A stretch of 64,000 nt of DNA from RGEC01 sp964475595. GTDB taxonomy: Bacteria > Bacteroidota > Bacteroidia > NS11-12g > UBA955. Shown in pieces: positions 60,656-64,000 of this stretch. Below the pieces are notes generated by a model. The model saw only the letters and a program-made list of their open reading frames with translations. It searched no databases and was not told where the DNA came from. The DNA lies in NCBI GenBank assembly GCA_964475595.1, contig CAYYXG010000004.1, positions 105,386-169,385 on the forward strand. The letters run 5' to 3'. Every line of letters begins with the position of its first letter. Positions within the stretch are counted from its first letter, which is position 1. The position numbers and the translations under genes are program-made.

Positions 60656-61522
60656 TTAATTTAATTTTCTTCCTTTGAAACTATGTTTTGTATAAATCGC
60701 TTTTGCATTTTTATCAATAATGTAGGTAGAATATTCAGCCGTAACCATATTATTGTTTAAATTAAAAAATCCCTTTAGGGGTGATTTTGTATTTCCTTGA
60801 TCGTTAAATACCATCCAATGCCCACTAAAAATCTGGCTTAATAGAATAAAATCTCCACTGGCAGTGGTGTCTCCATCATTTAAAAAGTTTACCAATGTAA
60901 TATGACCGGAGTTTGTGTTTTTTTCTCTTATTTCTAATTCATAGTAACCATTTGGGTAAATACCTCTGTAATATTTATAGGTTTCCCATGGCAACACTTC
61001 AACTATGCTGCTGTCTTTTGCTCCTGAAAACAGGACTTTAAATTTCCCAATAATAGGTAGCTTTGGTATTGGCATCATATACCATCGTTTCACTACAGTG
61101 TCCACACCATCATCGTTAATTATGCACGATTGCTTTGCCCTATAACCTATCATTTGGCATTGGTAATAGCCCTCGGGCACATTATTAAATACCCTTACAA
61201 AACTTTTATTGACTATTGTTTCCGAGCCGAGTTTCCATATAACTGAATCATAGATACTATTAGCAGTAAATTTTATTCGATTATTGTTCTGAAAAACGCT
61301 ATCCTTATCATGAACATAATTTTTAATTCCTAAAAAATACTCCTCTGTTCCCCATTGGCTGCCAAATGTAAATCCAAAATTGGCAGTTTTTTTCCCATAA
61401 CACGGATCATAATTTTCGCAATCTCTATTGGTAGGGTCGTAGCATTTCTTTTTGCGGCAACTGCCCAGTGCAAGCACTAAAGCGAGGGCAAAAAAACAGA
61501 ATATGGTTAGGTTGTTTTTCAT
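60656..61522 (-). CDS. Lipoprotein, paralogue A of three (mosaic)
   Basis: A 288-residue lipoprotein with lipobox LGSC and the family motif CYDPTNRDCENYDPCYGKKT just after the lipid cysteine. The middle part, from KKTANFGFTFG to GDTTASGDFI, is identical to paralogue C (62399-63268). The N-terminal signal region is nearly identical to that of paralogue B. The gene therefore looks like a hybrid of its two neighbours. The fold is probably beta-rich and PKD-like (IWKLGSETIVNKSFVRVFNNVPEGYYQCQM), but no function is known. The start overlaps the upstream stop by ATGA. Confidence 0.8.
   Translation of the reverse strand: MKNNLTIFCFFALALVLALGSCRKKKCYDPTNRDCENYDPCYGKKTANFGFTFGSQWGTEEYFLGIKNYVHDKDSVFQNNNRIKFTANSIYDSVIWKLGSETIVNKSFVRVFNNVPEGYYQCQMIGYRAKQSCIINDDGVDTVVKRWYMMPIPKLPIIGKFKVLFSGAKDSSIVEVLPWETYKYYRGIYPNGYYELEIREKNTNSGHITLVNFLNDGDTTASGDFILLSQIFSGHWMVFNDQGNTKSPLKGFFNLNNNMVTAEYSTYIIDKNAKAIYTKHSFKGRKLN
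60796..61423. repeat. Duplicated block, copy 1 (628 bp, 560 bp of it identical to copy 2)
   Basis: By eye, 60864-61423 is identical to 62607-63166. The block extends left to 60796 with about six substitutions, five of them clustered at 60838-60843. It covers the central part of paralogues A and C, while both ends of the genes differ. Confidence 0.85.
61385..61474. repeat. 90-bp block shared with paralogue B (62242-62331)
   Basis: By eye identical over 90 bp, encoding the RKKKCYDPTNRDCENYDPCYGKK region. It overlaps the right end of the 628-bp block, so paralogue A has a junction of both sources here. Confidence 0.75.
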
Positions 61523-62391
61523 TGTATTTTTCTCCCTTTAAATGTAAATTTTTTCAAAGTGTTCCAATAAGAATCTCCATAGTAATATGTGGCAGAAATT
61601 TTCATGTTATCCAAATTTACTTTCCCTGAATGAGGGCGAAAATCATCCGGAGCATCGAAAAAATAAATATGGTTTCCGGTTGTGATTCCATCGAAAATAA
61701 AATGGGTTACCGTATCTTTTTTATTCTGAAAATTAATGAGTGTGGTATATCGCACACTTGCACTGTCCACAATTTTATAATTTTTTTGTTGGGTTGCCGT
61801 GGAAATCTCCCAAGGCCGTATTTCAATAATTGTGCTGTCTTTTGAGCCTTCAAACAGCACTTTATATACTCCCATAACGGGCAATTGGTAATGTGGCATT
61901 AAGGTGAAATTTTTGGTTATGGTGTCCTTGCCATCGTCTTTGGGAAAGCATGCGGCATCCGGTGTTTTTTCAACGATTAAAGTGGCCTTGTACACACCCG
62001 GTGGGGCAGTTACTCCAAAAGACCTTTCAAATTCATTATCTAATATCGTTTCTGATCCCAATTTCCAGCTATATTTAGCGCTGCTTTCCAGTGCCTGAAA
62101 TTTCATTCTGATTCCGTAGTTAAATCCCCTCCGATCCACACCGCCTGACATAAAAATGGTGTCTTGACAAATAAAATAACTCTGACCATTTATCGGGTCA
62201 GGTCCTACCAAGATTTGACCAAAAATAAAATCTGCAGTTATAGTTTTTTTCCCATAACACGGATCATAATTTTCGCAATCTCTATTGGTAGGGTCGTAGC
62301 ATTTCTTTTTGCGGCAACTGCCCAGTGCAAGTAGCAAAGTGAGGGCAAAAAGACAGAATATGGTTAGGTTGTTTTTCATTGTATTTTTCAT
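61519..62391 (-). CDS. Lipoprotein, paralogue B of three
   Basis: A 286- to 290-residue lipoprotein with lipobox LGSC; the ATG at 62379 (MKNNLTIFC) matches paralogue A better than the one at 62391. It keeps the CYDPTNRDCENYDPCYGKK motif, but its body is diverged from A and C (ITADFIFGQILVGPDPI, YSWKLGSETILDNEFERSFG, PWEISTATQQKNYKIVD). Its N-terminus is nearly the same as that of A. Function is unknown. It overlaps the downstream gene by ATGA and follows paralogue C after 7 bp. Confidence 0.8.
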   Translation of the reverse strand: MKNTMKNNLTIFCLFALTLLLALGSCRKKKCYDPTNRDCENYDPCYGKKTITADFIFGQILVGPDPINGQSYFICQDTIFMSGGVDRRGFNYGIRMKFQALESSAKYSWKLGSETILDNEFERSFGVTAPPGVYKATLIVEKTPDAACFPKDDGKDTITKNFTLMPHYQLPVMGVYKVLFEGSKDSTIIEIRPWEISTATQQKNYKIVDSASVRYTTLINFQNKKDTVTHFIFDGITTGNHIYFFDAPDDFRPHSGKVNLDNMKISATYYYGDSYWNTLKKFTFKGRKIQ

Positions 62392-62398
62392 TTAGCTG

Positions 62399-63268
62399 TT
62401 AATTTAATTTTCTTCCTTTGAAACTATATTTAATATCTATGACTTTCCCATTTTTATCAAAAAAATAGGCAGAATACTCAGCTACAACAGAATTATTTAC
62501 CAAACTAAAGTAGCCTTTTTCTGGACATTTATCAACGGCTTGATCGTTAAATACCATCCAATGCCCACTAAAAATCTGGCTCGCTTCAATAAAATCTCCA
62601 CTGGCTGTGGTGTCTCCATCATTTAAAAAGTTTACCAATGTAATATGACCGGAGTTTGTGTTTTTTTCTCTTATTTCTAATTCATAGTAACCATTTGGGT
62701 AAATACCTCTGTAATATTTATAGGTTTCCCATGGCAACACTTCAACTATGCTGCTGTCTTTTGCTCCTGAAAACAGGACTTTAAATTTCCCAATAATAGG
62801 TAGCTTTGGTATTGGCATCATATACCATCGTTTCACTACAGTGTCCACACCATCATCGTTAATTATGCACGATTGCTTTGCCCTATAACCTATCATTTGG
62901 CATTGGTAATAGCCCTCGGGCACATTATTAAATACCCTTACAAAACTTTTATTGACTATTGTTTCCGAGCCGAGTTTCCATATAACTGAATCATAGATAC
63001 TATTAGCAGTAAATTTTATTCGATTATTGTTCTGAAAAACGCTATCCTTATCATGAACATAATTTTTAATTCCTAAAAAATACTCCTCTGTTCCCCATTG
63101 GCTGCCAAATGTAAATCCAAAATTGGCAGTTTTTTTCCCATAACACGGATCATAATTTTCGCAATCCTTGTTTGTAGGGTCGAAACATTCCTTTTTGCAG
63201 GCGTAAAAGCTCAGCAGAAACAGGCACGCCACCGCAAATACCGCTGTTGGTTTTATCTTACTTATCAT
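62399..63268 (-). CDS. Lipoprotein, paralogue C of three
   Basis: A 289-residue lipoprotein with lipobox YACKKEC after a different signal peptide (AVFAVACLFLLSFYAC). The middle is the identical block shared with paralogue A, and the C-terminal 55 residues (EASQIFSGHWMVFNDQAVDK, YSAYFFDKNGKVIDIKYSFK) differ from A at many positions. Function is unknown. It overlaps the upstream small-protein gene by ATGA. Confidence 0.8.
   Translation of the reverse strand: MISKIKPTAVFAVACLFLLSFYACKKECFDPTNKDCENYDPCYGKKTANFGFTFGSQWGTEEYFLGIKNYVHDKDSVFQNNNRIKFTANSIYDSVIWKLGSETIVNKSFVRVFNNVPEGYYQCQMIGYRAKQSCIINDDGVDTVVKRWYMMPIPKLPIIGKFKVLFSGAKDSSIVEVLPWETYKYYRGIYPNGYYELEIREKNTNSGHITLVNFLNDGDTTASGDFIEASQIFSGHWMVFNDQAVDKCPEKGYFSLVNNSVVAEYSAYFFDKNGKVIDIKYSFKGRKLN
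62539..63166. repeat. Duplicated block, copy 2 (628 bp)
   Basis: Partner of 60796-61423, the same length with 560 identical bp. The two copies are in the same orientation, 1,743 bp apart. Confidence 0.85.
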
Positions 63269-63546
63269 GGCTGCTTTATTTTTGGTTCAACAATTTTTCT
63301 AATTTCTGCAGGCGGGCCTCCTGCCCCGCCACCTGTTGCCCAAAAAGGAGAAATTAAGGTAACCGGGTTTGATTTGCCCGTTATGTAAAAGTCATTGAAT
63401 TGTTCTTGGGTCCAATCCCAGGTATTGCTGGTATTGCTTTGGGTCCAATCCGTGGTTTGTGTGTTAATGGTTTCCCAACACTGCCCTTTTACATTGTAAG
63501 CTGTGATGATAACACAAAGTGACAGTACGGTTTTGAGCTTATTCAT
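63265..63546 (-). CDS. Small secreted protein, Trp/Asn/Gln-rich
   Basis: No family recognised. The ATG at 63546 gives 93 residues with a signal peptide ending near YNVKGQC; an upstream TTG is possible. The mature part has TWDWTQEQFNDFYITGK, then a glycine-rich PFWATGGGAGGPPAE segment and the tail RKIVEPKIKQP. It overlaps the genes on both sides by ATGA, so it is made with them. It resembles the N-terminal portion of larger Bacteroidota secreted proteins and may be a truncated relative. Confidence 0.65.
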   Translation of the reverse strand: MNKLKTVLSLCVIITAYNVKGQCWETINTQTTDWTQSNTSNTWDWTQEQFNDFYITGKSNPVTLISPFWATGGGAGGPPAEIRKIVEPKIKQP

Positions 63547-64000
63547 AATGGCATTACCTTTCCTGATATTTTTGTTCCTCCCCATTTTTTACCTACCGTA
63601 ATGATGGGTTCTACAATTTGCTTTTCGTTTTTTAGAAAATTTTGGTAGGGACGGTCGTTATAGGTATAGTCTATATGCAAGGTATTGTTAACCATGCGGC
63701 ATTTGGCCACTATATTAAAACCGCCATACTCTGAATGGGATCCATCGGACTTAACTAATAGGGCAGTATACCCTGTTCCGAGGTGTAATTGAGGCATTAT
63801 TGATGATTTATTTTGATAAAAGGGAATTTGACTGGGACAACCTTTAGGCAATCCAGCTGGTGATAGATATGATTCATAAATTGGGCCAGGAAAATATATA
63901 CGAATGTAGCCAAAAGAGATTTTAAATACCTCAGCAGGCTTATCGGTATTGGCCCCTTGCCAGGTGCCAAACATTGGCAATCGTTTAACAGAATTTGAAT
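63543..64000 (-). CDS. Protein of unknown function, 5' end outside the window
   Basis: The frame is open to the right edge (SNSVKRLPMFGTWQG and on), so only the 3' part of the gene is visible; an in-frame TTG near 63980 is probably not the true start. The visible 150 or so residues include FKISFGYIRIYFPGPIYESY, LHLGTGYTALLVKSDGSHSEYG and a tail EPIITVGKKWGGTKISGKV. The repeated aromatic strands suggest a beta-rich secreted domain. It overlaps the next gene by ATGA and is the first visible gene of the operon. Confidence 0.7.
   Translation of the reverse strand, partial: SNSVKRLPMFGTWQGANTDKPAEVFKISFGYIRIYFPGPIYESYLSPAGLPKGCPSQIPFYQNKSSIMPQLHLGTGYTALLVKSDGSHSEYGGFNIVAKCRMVNNTLHIDYTYNDRPYQNFLKNEKQIVEPIITVGKKWGGTKISGKVMPL

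Overview
The window is a chromosomal stretch of a member of the phylum Bacteroidota. The evidence is: type IX secretion (T9SS) type A sorting domains at the C-termini of two large secreted proteins, a BshA bacillithiol-pathway enzyme, a group II GGGP synthase, lipoproteins with LASC/LGSC-type lipoboxes, repeated -7 promoter boxes of the TAnnTTTG kind, and almost no Shine-Dalgarno sequences. I cannot name the genus. No rRNA, tRNA, CRISPR array, integrase or insertion sequence was recognised. The only transposase relative is a REP-associated tyrosine transposase (RAYT).

Layout. 1-8273: the 3' part of a giant Ig-like repeat surface protein with a T9SS signal. 8341-12032: divergent leuS and obgE. 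12044-19456: a TonB-dependent receptor, an EI24-type membrane protein, two periplasmic parvulin chaperones and a MoxR ATPase, all on the + strand. 19628-20446: a lone KilA-N gene. 20529-22853: lptB-lplA-nth on the - strand. 22930-27136: a glycosyltransferase, a beta-helix lipoprotein, tadA and bshA. 27138-29902: an ECF sigma factor and recQ. 30053-33735: KdsD-like isomerase plus mannose-1-phosphate guanylyltransferase (sugar nucleotide supply), then an EamA transporter behind a structured leader, and a nitroreductase. 33729-37838: proS divergent from a low-complexity lipoprotein and a FadL-like porin. 37989-41104: a PDDEXK (DUF1016) nuclease and two unknown secreted proteins. 41226-48912: a B12-dependent ribonucleotide reductase, GGGP synthase, three poorly known proteins, a long-chain prenyl synthase and a biotin carrier protein. 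49010-56982: a mixed region with a GT-C-like glycosyltransferase, a voltage-gated channel, an SRPBCC protein, a CAP-like secreted protein, an M1 peptidase and a PLP deaminase. 56969-57567: a RAYT gene with REP palindromes. 57706-64000: a tightly overlapping - strand operon of secreted proteins, three paralogous lipoproteins and a T9SS cargo protein.

How the genes work together. Most of the window serves the cell envelope: LptB powers LPS transport, KdsD and the GDP-mannose enzyme supply surface sugars, the parvulins fold outer-membrane proteins, and the TonB and FadL proteins handle uptake. The large T9SS proteins sit on the surface.

The most noteworthy signals are: (1) a REP palindrome embedded in frame inside the RAYT gene itself, with a second copy at the end of the neighbouring gene; (2) a mosaic of near-identical DNA blocks shared among three tandem lipoprotein genes, the signature of recent gene conversion; (3) a leader with two hairpins and an apparent intrinsic terminator before the EamA transporter; (4) promoter boxes only 4-5 nt from several start codons, which predicts leaderless mRNAs.
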